From: JBBIQS01 sp037442205
GTDB lineage: Bacteria; Myxococcota; Myxococcia; Myxococcales; UBA5297
Length of the DNA stretch: 64,000 nt
NCBI GenBank assembly: GCA_037442205.1
Contig: JBBIQS010000040.1
Coordinates: forward strand, 1-64,000
Reading direction: 5' to 3'
In this document: positions 1-8,274 of the stretch, one piece after another
Numbering within the stretch: the stretch's first letter is position 1
Layout: each line of letters opens with the position of its first letter
Position numbers and translations under genes: made by a program
Notes under the pieces: generated by a model
Database searches by the model: none
The model's input: only the letters and a program-made list of their open reading frames with translations
Told to the model about the DNA's origin: nothing

Positions 1-1140
1 CGACGGCGCTGGAGGCGGAGCGGCGGCCGCGGGCGGCGGCGACGAGGGAGCCGGCGACGGCGGGGCCATCGGCGGCAGCGACGGCGCCTGAGAAGGCGGC
101 GCCTTGGCCGCAGGAGGCGGCGACGACGGAGCCGGCGACGGCGGGGCCATCGGCGGCAGCGACGGAGCCTGCGGAGTTGGCGAGGCCTGAGGTGCCGGCG
201 GGCTCACCTTGGCCGGGGGCAGCGGCGGCTGAGGCTGGCCTGGCGTGGCCGGCGTGGGCGCGCGCGCCGGAGGGAGCGTGGCCTCCGGGCCCTGCGGAGC
301 CCTCTGCTGGGCCGGCGGAGTCTGCGGCGAGGTCGCCCCGGTTCCGCCGCGGCCGAGGATGGCCGGCGGAGCCTGGTAGATGAACACCTCGTTCCCTCGC
401 ACTCCCGAGGTCTTCGGGCTGTCGGCGCGCGCGATCGGCATGGGCGTCGGAGCCTGGACGTTGGGCAGGGTGCGGAAGGCGGGGATCTCGCCGACGCGCT
501 GAGGCGGCACCGTCCGGCTGGAGATCCAGATGTCGTGGTCCGGCCCGACCGGATGCGCGGGATGGTAGTGGTGGTAGCCGGGATGGACGAAGACGTTGAC
601 GCCGACGAAGTACCACGGGCTGGGATAGCCGAAGCCCCAGTAATCCCAAGGGTAGACGTAGCCTCCTGGGCCGAGCGGGCACCAGCCCACGTATCCCGGC
701 GCGCTGCGGAAGCTGACCCACGCCGGAGCCCACTGGTAGCCCGGCACCCAGGCCCAGCCGGTGGAGAGCGCCAGCCAGCTGCCGTAGTGGAAGACTGCCC
801 AGGCGTAGGGGAGGCTCGAAACGAACGTCCAGCCGGCGGTGGTGTAAACCCATTGCCCATCGGAATAGGGCTGGAAGTTCGGCTCCGAGGGCACCCAGAT
901 CCACCCGTAGCCCGGGTGCTGGATCCACTGGCCGTAGGGAGCGAGCCCGGTCCAGAACTGGTTGAACAGGGGCTGCGACACCGGGGCGGTGGTTCCGTAG
1001 CCGGTCCCATAGCCGTAGCCCGTGCCGTAGGAGCTGGGATAGGCCACCGCGGCCGGCACCGGCTCGGTATAGGTGCAGGCCTGCAGGCCCAGAATCCCCA
1101 GCACCGCCGCCATCGACACCGCCACGAATCGCATGGACAT
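1..1140 (-). CDS. DUF6600-type Trp/Tyr/Gly-rich lipoprotein with Pro-rich tail (3' end outside window)
   Basis: Reading from ATG 1140 the frame stays open for 380 codons and runs off the left edge, so the C-terminus is missing. The N-terminus is a lipoprotein signal (basic start, hydrophobic stretch, lipobox LQAC with Cys22). The body has many aromatic and glycine residues (for example APYGQWIQHPGYGWIWVP and several TGWAWVPG-like turns), the pattern of DUF6600/YXWXGXW proteins of deltaproteobacteria, whose function is unknown. The last ~110 residues are low-complexity Pro/Ala/Ser with an 81-nt internal DNA repeat, a likely periplasm- or wall-spanning linker. A second ATG two codons in (1134) is an equally good start. 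It is probably an envelope protein; no enzyme motif is visible. Family call is fairly sure, function unknown. Confidence 0.75.
   Translation of the reverse strand, partial: MSMRFVAVSMAAVLGILGLQACTYTEPVPAAVAYPSSYGTGYGYGTGYGTTAPVSQPLFNQFWTGLAPYGQWIQHPGYGWIWVPSEPNFQPYSDGQWVYTTAGWTFVSSLPYAWAVFHYGSWLALSTGWAWVPGYQWAPAWVSFRSAPGYVGWCPLGPGGYVYPWDYWGFGYPSPWYFVGVNVFVHPGYHHYHPAHPVGPDHDIWISSRTVPPQRVGEIPAFRTLPNVQAPTPMPIARADSPKTSGVRGNEVFIYQAPPAILGRGGTGATSPQTPPAQQRAPQGPEATLPPARAPTPATPGQPQPPLPPAKVSPPAPQASPTPQAPSLPPMAPPSPAPSSPPPAAKAPPSQAPSLPPMAPPSPAPSSPPPAAAAPPPAPS
35..171. repeat. 81-nt direct repeat in the Pro-rich tail
   Basis: A unit starting GGCGGCGACGA at 35 returns at 116 (81 nt = 27 codons) with only a few mismatches over about 56 nt. 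It encodes the repeated segment P-S-L-P-P-M-A-P-P-S-P-A-P-S-S on the minus strand and keeps the frame, so it is a coding repeat, not an independent element. Confidence 0.7.
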
Positions 1141-1208
1141 GACGAAGTTTGGGTATTCACGGGGGCGCGGAATCGCCTCGCCGGCCGGCGGGACAGCGAC
1201 CGAGGGAG

Positions 1209-1964
1209 CTAGCTGCGTACGCTGAGCGCCGCGCCCAGGGCTCCGACCAGTTGCGGCTCGGGCAGCACCTCGACTGGCCGCCCGAGCACTTTCTGCAGGG
1301 TCTCGACCATGGCCCGGTTGAGCGCCACTCCCCCGCTCATGAAGACCGAGCTGCCGTCCGGCAGGCTGCCCGCCAGCGCGCTGACCCGAGCGGCCAGCGA
1401 CTGCAGCAACCCGCGGACGATCCCCTCGAGAGGCTCGCCCTGAGCCACCAGCGAGATGACCTCACTCTCGGCGAAGACGGTGCAGGTGCTGGAGACGGGC
1501 ACGGCCTTCGCCGCCTTGGCGACCAGGTCGCCGACTTCCGAGAACGGCACCTGCAGCCGCCCGAGGATCACCTCGAGGAAGCGCCCGGTGCCGGCGGCAC
1601 ACTTCTCGTTCATGGCGAAGTCAGTCACCTCGCCGGACGGGCCCAGCCGGATGACCTTGGTGTCCTGGCCGCCGATGTCGATCAGCACTCCCGGACGCCG
1701 GGCGCAGGTCCAGGCGCCGCGGGCGTGGCAGGTGATCTCGGTGAGGATGCGCCCGGCCTTGACCCGCTTGCGCCCGTAGCCAGTGGCGCCGACCGGAGCG
1801 TCTCCGAGCGCCCCGCGCAGCGAGTCGAGGATCCGCGCGCTCTGCTCCTCGATGCGCGGATGCGACGGCTCGACACGCCGCTCGAGGATCCGGCCGCCGG
1901 CGTCGATTGCCACGGCCTTGGTGGTGGTGCTGCCGACGTCGATGCCGAAGGCGCAAACGCTCAC
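1209..1964 (-). CDS. 2-hydroxyacyl-CoA dehydratase / benzoyl-CoA reductase activase (HgdC/BadF-BadG family ATPase)
   Basis: 251 aa, GTG start overlapping the upstream stop (GTGA). An ASKHA-fold ATPase: phosphate-binding loop GIDVGSTTTKAV at residues 7-18, second loop IDIGGQDTKV near 95-104, and a late FMSGGVALN motif. Two cysteines sit where HgdC homodimers bind their bridging [4Fe-4S] cluster: Cys122 in NEKCAAGTGRF and Cys161 in SSTCTVFAESEV. In this family ATP hydrolysis drives one very low-potential electron from ferredoxin to the dehydratase or reductase. Length is normal for a stand-alone activase (about 260 aa). It is third and last in a tightly coupled set after the two catalytic-type subunits. 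Seen: motifs and coupling. Inferred: that it activates its two neighbours. Substrate unknown. Confidence 0.9.
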   Translation of the reverse strand: MSVCAFGIDVGSTTTKAVAIDAGGRILERRVEPSHPRIEEQSARILDSLRGALGDAPVGATGYGRKRVKAGRILTEITCHARGAWTCARRPGVLIDIGGQDTKVIRLGPSGEVTDFAMNEKCAAGTGRFLEVILGRLQVPFSEVGDLVAKAAKAVPVSSTCTVFAESEVISLVAQGEPLEGIVRGLLQSLAARVSALAGSLPDGSSVFMSGGVALNRAMVETLQKVLGRPVEVLPEPQLVGALGAALSVRS

Positions 1965-3277
1965 GCGAAGCTCTCCATGAAGGCCGCCAGCCGAGTCTCG
2001 CCCTGCTCCGAGGAGTAGGCGCGCGGATCGGCGTGATCGGCCTCCAGCAGCAACACCTTGATCCCCAGCTCGCTGGCCAGCTTCTCGCGCAGGTCCACCT
2101 GGCCCATCGAGTAGGGCTTGCAGGAGCGGTCGCTGTGCAGGATGGCGCCGTCGGCGCGGTACTCGGTGGCCAGCCTCCGCAGCACTTCCATGCGGTTGTT
2201 CAGGTCCTGGTTGAGGATGATGTGCGTGTAGACCCGAGCCGCCGAGCCAAGCGGGTCCTGGGGATCCATCCGCTTGCCCGCCTCGGCCCAGGCGTTGGTG
2301 TAGCTGGTGCAGACCAGGTTGAAGCCCCGCTGGGCCAGCGAGGTGGAGATGTCGCGGACCTTGAACCAGACCGGCAGGTTGTCCCAGACCAGCCGGTGCC
2401 GCTCCTCGCGGATGCCGGAGATCCCGCGGCTGACGCGGTCCTGCAGCTCGGCCAACAGCAGGCGGTAGTAGTCGTTGGTCTCCTCGCTGCCGCGCAGCGA
2501 GACGATTGGCGCCATGTGGAAGAAGCCGTCGAAGCCGGTCCAGGGCGACGGCGAGTGCCGGCCTTGCTCCAGGCACTGCCCCCAGAGGTTCGCCCCCTCC
2601 AGCGCCAGCTCGGCGGTCCGCTGCATTCGCTCGCCGCTCAGCTTGCGCCCGGAGATCCGCTCGGCGGTCTCGACCGCCTCGCCCAGCTGGTCGCGCACGT
2701 ACTGGATCTGGTGAGGGCTGGCGCTCCCGTAGACGAACGGCGTGTCGAGGAGGACCAGTGGCACGCGGAAGTGCTCGGCCAGGGCGCGGTACCAGTAGAG
2801 GACCGTCTGGCAGATGTTGGTGCAGCAGGCGAGCAGGTCCGGCTTGGGCAGCCGGCCGACCGGGGTCTTGAGGCTCAGGGCGCAGCCAATGTCCGAGCGC
2901 GCGTAGCTGCACAGGTCGCGGGAGTAGCCCTCCTTCTCCACCACCTCGGAGAGCTCGGCGCTCTTGCGCTGCACGCTGCACAGGGCGGCGTGGTTCTCCG
3001 GGTAGACGCAGAAGAAGCCGAGCGCCCGGAGAAACTCGACCGGGAAGCCGCTGGTCACCCAGGCCACCGGCACCGCGCCATCGGCATAGCGGCCGGCGAG
3101 GTAGTGGCGGGTCATCAACTCCTTGAGCTTGCGGGTGCACTCCAGCTGCGGGCCGAACGGGCTCTCCTTGGCGGCCCGCCTCGAGCGCCGGCGCTCGTCG
3201 GACCAGGTCTGGTAGGCCACCATCGCCGGGCCCAGGGCGTGGGACATCAGCTCGTACTGCAGCCGGCGCGCGATCAT
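1961..3277 (-). CDS. 2-hydroxyacyl-CoA dehydratase family subunit (HgdB/BcrB-like)
   Basis: 438 aa. The start ATG 3277 overlaps the preceding stop (ATGA). Cysteine-rich conserved blocks fit the Fe-S subunits of 2-hydroxyacyl-CoA dehydratases and class I benzoyl-CoA reductases: FFCVYPENHAALC (Cys90, Cys100), DLCSYARSDIGC (Cys123, Cys132) and LLACCTNICQTVLYW (Cys151-156). The family coordinates a [4Fe-4S] cluster through three cysteines and dehydrates (R)-2-hydroxyacyl-CoA, or reduces aryl-CoA, using electrons from the activase. Sequence alone does not separate these functions from the related double-cubane-cluster proteins. Middle gene of three; it also has a 4-nt overlap with the activase. 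No signal peptide; cytoplasmic. Confidence 0.85.
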   Translation of the reverse strand: MIARRLQYELMSHALGPAMVAYQTWSDERRRSRRAAKESPFGPQLECTRKLKELMTRHYLAGRYADGAVPVAWVTSGFPVEFLRALGFFCVYPENHAALCSVQRKSAELSEVVEKEGYSRDLCSYARSDIGCALSLKTPVGRLPKPDLLACCTNICQTVLYWYRALAEHFRVPLVLLDTPFVYGSASPHQIQYVRDQLGEAVETAERISGRKLSGERMQRTAELALEGANLWGQCLEQGRHSPSPWTGFDGFFHMAPIVSLRGSEETNDYYRLLLAELQDRVSRGISGIREERHRLVWDNLPVWFKVRDISTSLAQRGFNLVCTSYTNAWAEAGKRMDPQDPLGSAARVYTHIILNQDLNNRMEVLRRLATEYRADGAILHSDRSCKPYSMGQVDLREKLASELGIKVLLLEADHADPRAYSSEQGETRLAAFMESFA

Positions 3278-4368
3278 GCCGCCCTCCCCTGCGTGGACAG
3301 CATCTCGGCAAAGGCCTCGATTCGCGTCACCGCCTGACCGGAGAGCTCGCGCTCCAGCTCGCCTTCCAGGTAGAGCAGCGGCGTCTTGCGCTCCGTGAGC
3401 ATCTTGCGGATGGCCGGCACGTCGAACAGCTCGGGCTCGCAGAACTTCTGCTGGTGGATCAGAACCCCGCGGGCGCCAGAGCGCTCGAGCAGGCGCTCGA
3501 GGTGGTCGAGGCGGCTCGCGTGATCGGCGCTTCGCGTCGGGCACGGAGGAAGCGCGAACCAGCCGTCGACCAGCGTCTCAAACGGATCGGAGTGGCGCAC
3601 GACCTCGCGCGTCGGGAGCCGCCGGCCGATGGCCGCATAGTCGTCGGCGGCGATGAAGGCGCCAGCCTGCTCCAGTACCTCGAACAGCGATCCCGGCTCC
3701 GGCACGTAGCCGGTCGCCATCAGCGGGACGCCGGTCTGCACCTTCTGCCCGTTCAGCGACTTGCGAGCGTCGCGCAGCTCGGCGAGGTGATCCTCCGGCC
3801 AGAGAAACTCCCCTCGGCGCAGAAGCTGGTAAAGCGCCCTATCGCTCAGGGCCAGCCGCGCGCGCCGGGTGAGGAGCTCGGCGCGCAGCGAATCGATCTC
3901 GGCGTGGAGCTCGATCGCCTCGGAGAGCCGCTTCGGCTCGAGCGAACGGCCCGTCCACTCCCCGAGCTCGCGCGCCAGGCCGCGCAGCTCCGCCAGCAGG
4001 TAGGTCCTCGCGCTCTGTCGAGAGGGTCCCTTGGGGTGCAGCAAGGTGAAGGAGCGCTTCTTCCAGCCTCCGAGGTCCTTGGCGATGGTCGCCAGCCCCT
4101 GGATCGAGTCGCAGGTGTGGGGGAAGAGGACGCCGTCGGCAACATCCGCTCCTCCGGATGAAAGGAAAGCGAGCGCGTTGCGCGCCACCGCGCAGACGTA
4201 GGTCTGAACTCGGGCAGCCGCCGGGCCGCGAGGCGGGCCCGGAGGTCCCCAGAGCTCGGCGGCCACCACGTCGAGCGCGGTGAGCAGCGGCCTCGGGAAG
4301 TAGATGGGCAGGACCGCGAGCACGCGCCGGCCCCGGTCCTTTTGGCTCTGCAGGTAGGTGGTTCTCAT
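3274..4368 (-). CDS. 2-hydroxyacyl-CoA dehydratase family subunit (BcrC/HgdA-like)
   Basis: 364 aa from ATG 4368 (MRTTYLQSQK); an in-frame ATG at 4401 would add 11 residues with no obvious Shine-Dalgarno. Conserved blocks: Cys59 in TYVCAVARNAL, DGVLFPHTCDSIQGL with Cys86, and QQKFCEPELFDVPAI near residue 315, matching the three Fe-S ligand positions of the smaller subunit of 2-hydroxyacyl-CoA dehydratases (BcrC-like). It probably forms a heterodimer with the next gene's product. First gene of the three-gene minus-strand set; its 5' end faces the divergent 2-oxoacid:ferredoxin oxidoreductase operon, a natural source of reduced ferredoxin. Substrate not predictable. Confidence 0.85.
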   Translation of the reverse strand: MRTTYLQSQKDRGRRVLAVLPIYFPRPLLTALDVVAAELWGPPGPPRGPAAARVQTYVCAVARNALAFLSSGGADVADGVLFPHTCDSIQGLATIAKDLGGWKKRSFTLLHPKGPSRQSARTYLLAELRGLARELGEWTGRSLEPKRLSEAIELHAEIDSLRAELLTRRARLALSDRALYQLLRRGEFLWPEDHLAELRDARKSLNGQKVQTGVPLMATGYVPEPGSLFEVLEQAGAFIAADDYAAIGRRLPTREVVRHSDPFETLVDGWFALPPCPTRSADHASRLDHLERLLERSGARGVLIHQQKFCEPELFDVPAIRKMLTERKTPLLYLEGELERELSGQAVTRIEAFAEMLSTQGRAA

Positions 4369-4687
4369 CGGGCCGTGGGAGCGCGGGCCGCCGGCCCGCA
4401 AGAGTGAGGAACATTAGCGAGGGCAGCCATCATCGAAACTCGTAGGGCAAGCGCGCGATGGATCGGATGCCTCATCGAATCAGCGGCGCCCAAGAAGCAA
4501 CCAGCAAGCCCTCTGGATGTCCAGGCACACTTGCCTCCGGCCGCCGCTGTCTCCTCGAGCGCATTGCTTCGAGAGGGACATTCCTCCAGAATGGGCGTCC
4601 CTGACAGGCTGGCGGCGGAAGTTGGAGCAGCAACCGTCGCCCGCAAAGACATCTTCGTTTGTGCGCCATTGCGCGGGTCACTTGCCC
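4369..4687. other. Intergenic region between two divergent operons
   Basis: 319 bp between the dehydratase-like set (minus) and the P-loop/ferredoxin oxidoreductase operon (plus). It must hold two divergent promoters. I could not pick out a convincing -35/-10 pair or operator. A GC-rich inverted repeat (GCGGGCC...GGCCCGC) lies near 4380-4399. A plus-strand frame open from 4517 upstream of the P-loop gene has no family-like sequence before residue 58. Confidence 0.5.
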
Positions 4688-5443
4688 ATGACTGCGCCTG
4701 CCCAAGCTTTCGCGATGCGCCGGGTGACCGCCCTGACCGGTCCCTACGGCAGCGGCAAGACCGAGCTCTCGCTGGGCCTCGCCCAGCGGGCCGCCCTGCA
4801 GCTGCCTCCGGGGATCAGCGCCGCGGTCCTCGCCGATCTCGACGTGCTCAAGCCCTACTTCCGCTCGCGGGAGATGGGCGAGAGCCTGCGCAAGGCCGGG
4901 GTGCGGCTGATCGCCCCCGGCGGCGGGCTGGCCAACACCGACCTGCCAATCCTCCCCGCCGAGCTGCGCGGCTCCATCGCCCGCCAGGATCTGCAGATCG
5001 TCCTCGACGTCGGCGGCGACCCGGTCGGCGCCCGCGCCCTGGGCTCGATCTCTGACGTCATCGGGCCCACCGATTACGATCTGCTGCTGGTGCTCAACCG
5101 CTACCGGCCGTTCATGGACACGCTCGAGCACGTCGTCGAGCAGGCGCACGCCATCGCCGCAGCGGCCTGCCTGCGCATCACCGGCATCATCTCCAACACC
5201 AACATGCTCGAGGAGACCACCGAGCAGGACGTCCTCTGGGGCCTCGAGCTGTCGCGCGAGGTGGCCCGCGAGCTGTCGGTGCCGGTGCGGCTGCTGGCCA
5301 TCCCCGAGACGCTGGCCGCCGACTTCCAGGAGCGCATCGGCCTGCCGCCGCTGGCGGTCATCCGCCGGCAGATGATGCCCGACTTCCTGGGCGGGCTCGT
5401 GCTCGCCCCCTCCCCTGTTTCCCAACCACGGAGCCAACCATGA
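4688..5443 (+). CDS. Uncharacterised P-loop ATP/GTP-binding protein of the 2-oxoacid:ferredoxin oxidoreductase operon
   Basis: 251 aa from ATG 4688; ATG 4715 (MRRVTALTGP) is the other reasonable start. Walker A is GPYGSGKTE near residue 16. A later ADLDVLKPYFRSRE block, the hydrophobic strand DLQIVLDVGGD (Walker B-like, ending Asp) and the late segment ISNTNMLEETTE complete a compact Rossmann-like NTPase. No helicase, transporter or known metallochaperone signature is recognised. Its stop overlaps the ferredoxin start (ATGA), so the two are translationally coupled. That suggests a role in biogenesis, regulation or energy coupling of the ferredoxin/oxidoreductase system, possibly also serving the divergent dehydratase. 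Function unknown; the P-loop and operon membership are seen directly. Confidence 0.75.
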   Translation: MTAPAQAFAMRRVTALTGPYGSGKTELSLGLAQRAALQLPPGISAAVLADLDVLKPYFRSREMGESLRKAGVRLIAPGGGLANTDLPILPAELRGSIARQDLQIVLDVGGDPVGARALGSISDVIGPTDYDLLLVLNRYRPFMDTLEHVVEQAHAIAAAACLRITGIISNTNMLEETTEQDVLWGLELSREVARELSVPVRLLAIPETLAADFQERIGLPPLAVIRRQMMPDFLGGLVLAPSPVSQPRSQP

Positions 5444-5667
5444 AACCAGTTCTCGTCGATCGGGACCGCTGCAAGGCCTGCGAGCTGTGCATCGAGGTCT
5501 GCAACCGCGATCTGCTCGCGCTCTCGGAGGAGCTCAACGCCAAGGGCTACCACCCCATCGCCATCCACGACGAGGAGAAGTGCACCTCGTGCGGCCTGTG
5601 CGGCCTGGTCTGCCCCGAGGGCGCCCTCGAGATCCACAAGGCCGCCAAGACCAAGAAGGCCGCCTAG
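5440..5667 (+). CDS. 2[4Fe-4S] ferredoxin (delta-type subunit of 2-oxoacid:ferredoxin oxidoreductase)
   Basis: 75 aa, soluble, with two cluster motifs: CKACELCIEVC (residues 11-21) and CTSCGLCGLVCP (residues 48-59), both CX2CX2CX3C. The first lacks the usual proline after its fourth cysteine (Asn instead). Such short dicluster ferredoxins are the delta subunit, or dedicated electron acceptor, of KOR/VOR-type enzymes. The start overlaps the P-loop gene stop by 4 nt and korA follows after 81 nt. It could also carry electrons to the divergent activase/dehydratase set; that is inference. The Lys-rich tail KAAKTKKAA is typical of operon ferredoxins. Confidence 0.92.
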   Translation: MKPVLVDRDRCKACELCIEVCNRDLLALSEELNAKGYHPIAIHDEEKCTSCGLCGLVCPEGALEIHKAAKTKKAA

Positions 5668-5748
5668 CGCCGAATTCCCTGCCTCACCCTGCTTGCCCGC
5701 GGGTGCAGAGAGAAATTCAAAGCGCCCGCCGAGATTGGAGACCCTGAC

Positions 5749-6816
5749 ATGGCCCAGCCCCAGCGCATGCTGATGAAGGGCACCGAGGCGATCGCCGAAG
5801 CGGCGATCCGCGCCGGCTGCCACCACTTCTTCGGCTACCCCATCACTCCCCAGAACGAGATCCCCGAGTACATGTCCAAGCGCCTGCCGCAGGTCGGCGG
5901 CGTCTTCCTGCAGGCCGAGAGCGAGGTGGCCGCGGTCAACATGCTCTACGGCGCCGGCGGCTCCGGCGTGCGGGTGATGACCAGCTCCTCCAGCCCCGGC
6001 GTGGCGCTGATGAGCGAGGGCTTTTCGTACATGTGCGGCAGCGAGATCCCGGCGGTCATCGTCAACATCATGCGCGGCGGCCCGGGCCTGGGCGACATCC
6101 AGCCCTCGCAGGGCGACTGGGGTCACGCCACCAGGGGCTTCGGCCACGGCGACAAGAAGGCGCTGGTCCTGGCTCCCGCCTCGGTCCAGGAGGCGGTGGA
6201 CATGATGTCGCTGGCCTTCGACAAGGCCGACGAATACCGCAACCCGGTGGTGGTGCTGGGCGACGGCATCATCGGCCAAATGATGGAGCCGGTGACCTTC
6301 CCCGAGGCCAGCCCCAAGAGCTTCGACAAGTCCTGGGCGGCCACCGGCCGGCCCGCCAACCGGCAGCGGCACATCATCCGCTCGCTCTACCTCGACCCGG
6401 AGAAGCTCGAGCAGCACGTCCTCGGGCTGTTCAAGAAGTACGAGCAGATGGAGCAGACCGAGCAGCGCTGGGAGCTGCACCAGATGGACGACAAGCCGGC
6501 GCTGGTCATTTGCGCCTACGGCACCGTGGCCCGCATCGCCAAGAGCGCCATCCGCGAGCTGCGCAAGGAGGGGATCAAGGTCGGGCTGTTCCGGCCGGTC
6601 ACCGCCTGGCCGTTCCCGGTCAAGGGGCTGGCCCCGATCGTCGAGCAGACCAAGGCCTTCTTTGCGATCGAGATGAGCATGGGCCAGATGGTCGACGACG
6701 TTCGCGCGGTGGTGGCGGGCCGGCGCCCGGTCACCTTCTACGGACGCACCGGCGGCATGGTCCCCTCGGTCGACGAGGTGGTCGCCCAGGTCAAGCAGAT
6801 GCTCGCCAAGGTTTAG
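5749..6816 (+). CDS. korA: 2-oxoacid:ferredoxin oxidoreductase, alpha subunit
   Basis: 355 aa. Carries the pyrimidine-binding half of the TPP enzyme: FFGYPITPQNEIPEYM near residues 28-43, QAESEVAAVNMLYGAGGSG, and TSSSSPGVALMSEG, followed by the C-terminal transketolase-like domain with YGTVARIAKSAI. The family decarboxylates 2-oxoacids (2-oxoglutarate, branched-chain oxoacids or pyruvate) to acyl-CoA and reduces ferredoxin. The alpha sequence resembles the VorB/KorA type, so the exact substrate is uncertain. GGAG lies upstream of the ATG (gattGGAGaccctgac). Alpha, beta and gamma are separate genes in the order delta-alpha-beta-gamma. Confidence 0.9.
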   Translation: MAQPQRMLMKGTEAIAEAAIRAGCHHFFGYPITPQNEIPEYMSKRLPQVGGVFLQAESEVAAVNMLYGAGGSGVRVMTSSSSPGVALMSEGFSYMCGSEIPAVIVNIMRGGPGLGDIQPSQGDWGHATRGFGHGDKKALVLAPASVQEAVDMMSLAFDKADEYRNPVVVLGDGIIGQMMEPVTFPEASPKSFDKSWAATGRPANRQRHIIRSLYLDPEKLEQHVLGLFKKYEQMEQTEQRWELHQMDDKPALVICAYGTVARIAKSAIRELRKEGIKVGLFRPVTAWPFPVKGLAPIVEQTKAFFAIEMSMGQMVDDVRAVVAGRRPVTFYGRTGGMVPSVDEVVAQVKQMLAKV

Positions 6817-6887
6817 CCCCACCCCTCTGACCTTCGACGGGGCCCGCCGCCTGCCGGCCCGCCCCGCTTCCTTCAAGGAGAATTTCC

Positions 6888-7703
6888 ATGGCTGAAGAGG
6901 TCGTCTTCAAGAGGACCAAGGTCCTCACCGACAACTACTTCCACTACTGCCCCGGCTGCACCCACGGCATCGCCCACCGCCTGCTGGCCGAGGTGATCGA
7001 GGAGATGGGCATCCAGGACAAGGTCATCGGCGTCAGCCCGGTGGGCTGCTCGGTGGTGGCCTACAACTACTTCGACTTCGACTTCCAGGAGGCCGCCCAC
7101 GGGCGCGCCCCGGCGGTCGCCACCGGCATCCGCCGCACCCTGCCCCAGGACCGCTACGTCTTCACCTACCAGGGCGACGGCGACCTGGCCTCGATCGGCA
7201 TGGCGGAGATCATCCACGCCGCCAACCGCGGCGAGAAGCTCACCGTGATCTTCATCAACAACGCCATCTACGGAATGACCGGCGGCCAGATGGCCCCGAC
7301 CACGCTCCCGGGGATGCGCACCACCACCTCGCCCTACGGCCGCGACACCGGGCTGTGCGGCCACCCGATTCGCATGAGCGAGCTGCTCAACACGCTGGTC
7401 GAGCCGCGCTTCATCGCCCGCGGCGCGCTGCACAATCCCAAGAACATCAACCGCTCCAAGAAGCTCATCCGCCAGGCGTTCGAGCTGCAGCATGAGGGCT
7501 TCACCTTCGTCGAGCTCTTGTCCACCTGCCCCACCGGCTGGGGCCTGACGCCGAGCGATTCCAGCAAGTGGCTCGAGCGCAACATGGTGCCGTTCTTCCC
7601 CCTCAACGTGTTCCGCGAGCCGTCCAACCTGCCGGAATCGGCCAAGGGCTACCGGCCCGACCTCAAGGTCGAAGGCGACAAGCCCGCCTCGAAGGAGTCC
7701 TGA
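6888..7703 (+). CDS. korB: 2-oxoacid:ferredoxin oxidoreductase, beta (TPP-binding) subunit
   Basis: 271 aa; ATG preceded by a strong AAGGAG Shine-Dalgarno (about 6874-6879). The N-terminus has YCPGCTHGIAHRLLAE, then the TPP/Mg motif QGDGDLASIG followed by INNAIYGMTGGQMAPT, diagnostic of the beta subunits of KOR/VOR enzymes. Together with the alpha subunit it forms the active site that binds thiamine pyrophosphate and the 2-oxoacid. Cysteines near the N-terminus (FHYCPGC) fit the proximal Fe-S cluster found in this subunit. The gene sits 71 nt after korA and 2 nt before the korC start, so all are on one transcript. Confidence 0.92.
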   Translation: MAEEVVFKRTKVLTDNYFHYCPGCTHGIAHRLLAEVIEEMGIQDKVIGVSPVGCSVVAYNYFDFDFQEAAHGRAPAVATGIRRTLPQDRYVFTYQGDGDLASIGMAEIIHAANRGEKLTVIFINNAIYGMTGGQMAPTTLPGMRTTTSPYGRDTGLCGHPIRMSELLNTLVEPRFIARGALHNPKNINRSKKLIRQAFELQHEGFTFVELLSTCPTGWGLTPSDSSKWLERNMVPFFPLNVFREPSNLPESAKGYRPDLKVEGDKPASKES

Positions 7704-7705
7704 TC

Positions 7706-8251
7706 ATGGCGACCAACGACGTGGTGATGGCCGGCTTCGGCGGCCAGGGACTGATGGCCATCGGCAAGATCCTCGCCAAGGCGGCGATGGAAGAGGGCAA
7801 GCAGGTGACCTGGATGCCGTCCTACGGCCCGGAGATGCGCGGCGGTACCGCCAACTGCGTGGTGATCATCGACGACGAGCCGATCGGCTCGCCGGTGACC
7901 CCGCGTACTCACTCGGCGATCGTGATGAACAAGCAGTCGATCGACAAGTTCGAGCCGTCGGTCTACGACCGCGGGCTGATCGTGGTGAACAGCTCGCTCA
8001 TCGACCGCAAGGTGCAGCGCACCGACCTGCGCACGGTCTATGTCGAAGCCAACCAACTGGCGGAGAAGGAAGGCAGCGCCAAGGCCGCCAACATGGTGAT
8101 GCTCGGCGCCTACGTGGCGGCGACCAAGGTGGTCAAGCCGGAGAGCGTCGAGCACGCCATCGAGAAGACCTTCGAGGGCAAGAGCGGCAAGGTCAGCGAG
8201 ATCAACGTCCGCGCCTTCCGCCGCGGCTATGAGGCTTCGTCCAAGAGCTAG
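7706..8251 (+). CDS. korC: 2-oxoacid:ferredoxin oxidoreductase, gamma subunit
   Basis: 181 aa from ATG 7706, two bases after the korB stop; the frame is open further upstream but only inside korB. The GFGGQGLMAIGKILAKAA motif at residues 10-27 and PSYGPEMRGGTANC near 39-52 are hallmarks of the gamma (CoA-binding) subunit. It ends the operon, 24 nt before a strong intrinsic terminator. Alpha, beta, gamma and delta are all present, so a complete enzyme can be made from this locus. Confidence 0.93.
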   Translation: MATNDVVMAGFGGQGLMAIGKILAKAAMEEGKQVTWMPSYGPEMRGGTANCVVIIDDEPIGSPVTPRTHSAIVMNKQSIDKFEPSVYDRGLIVVNSSLIDRKVQRTDLRTVYVEANQLAEKEGSAKAANMVMLGAYVAATKVVKPESVEHAIEKTFEGKSGKVSEINVRAFRRGYEASSKS

Positions 8252-8274
8252 CCAACCGACGCAGCGATTCACCT

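Noticed and set aside
1907..3337. Long plus-strand open frame (about 476 codons) opposite the dehydratase subunits
   Set aside because: It lies entirely on top of clearly conserved minus-strand genes, has no family-like motif and shows the Ala/Gly/Arg/Val/Leu-rich composition of an antisense frame in very GC-rich DNA.
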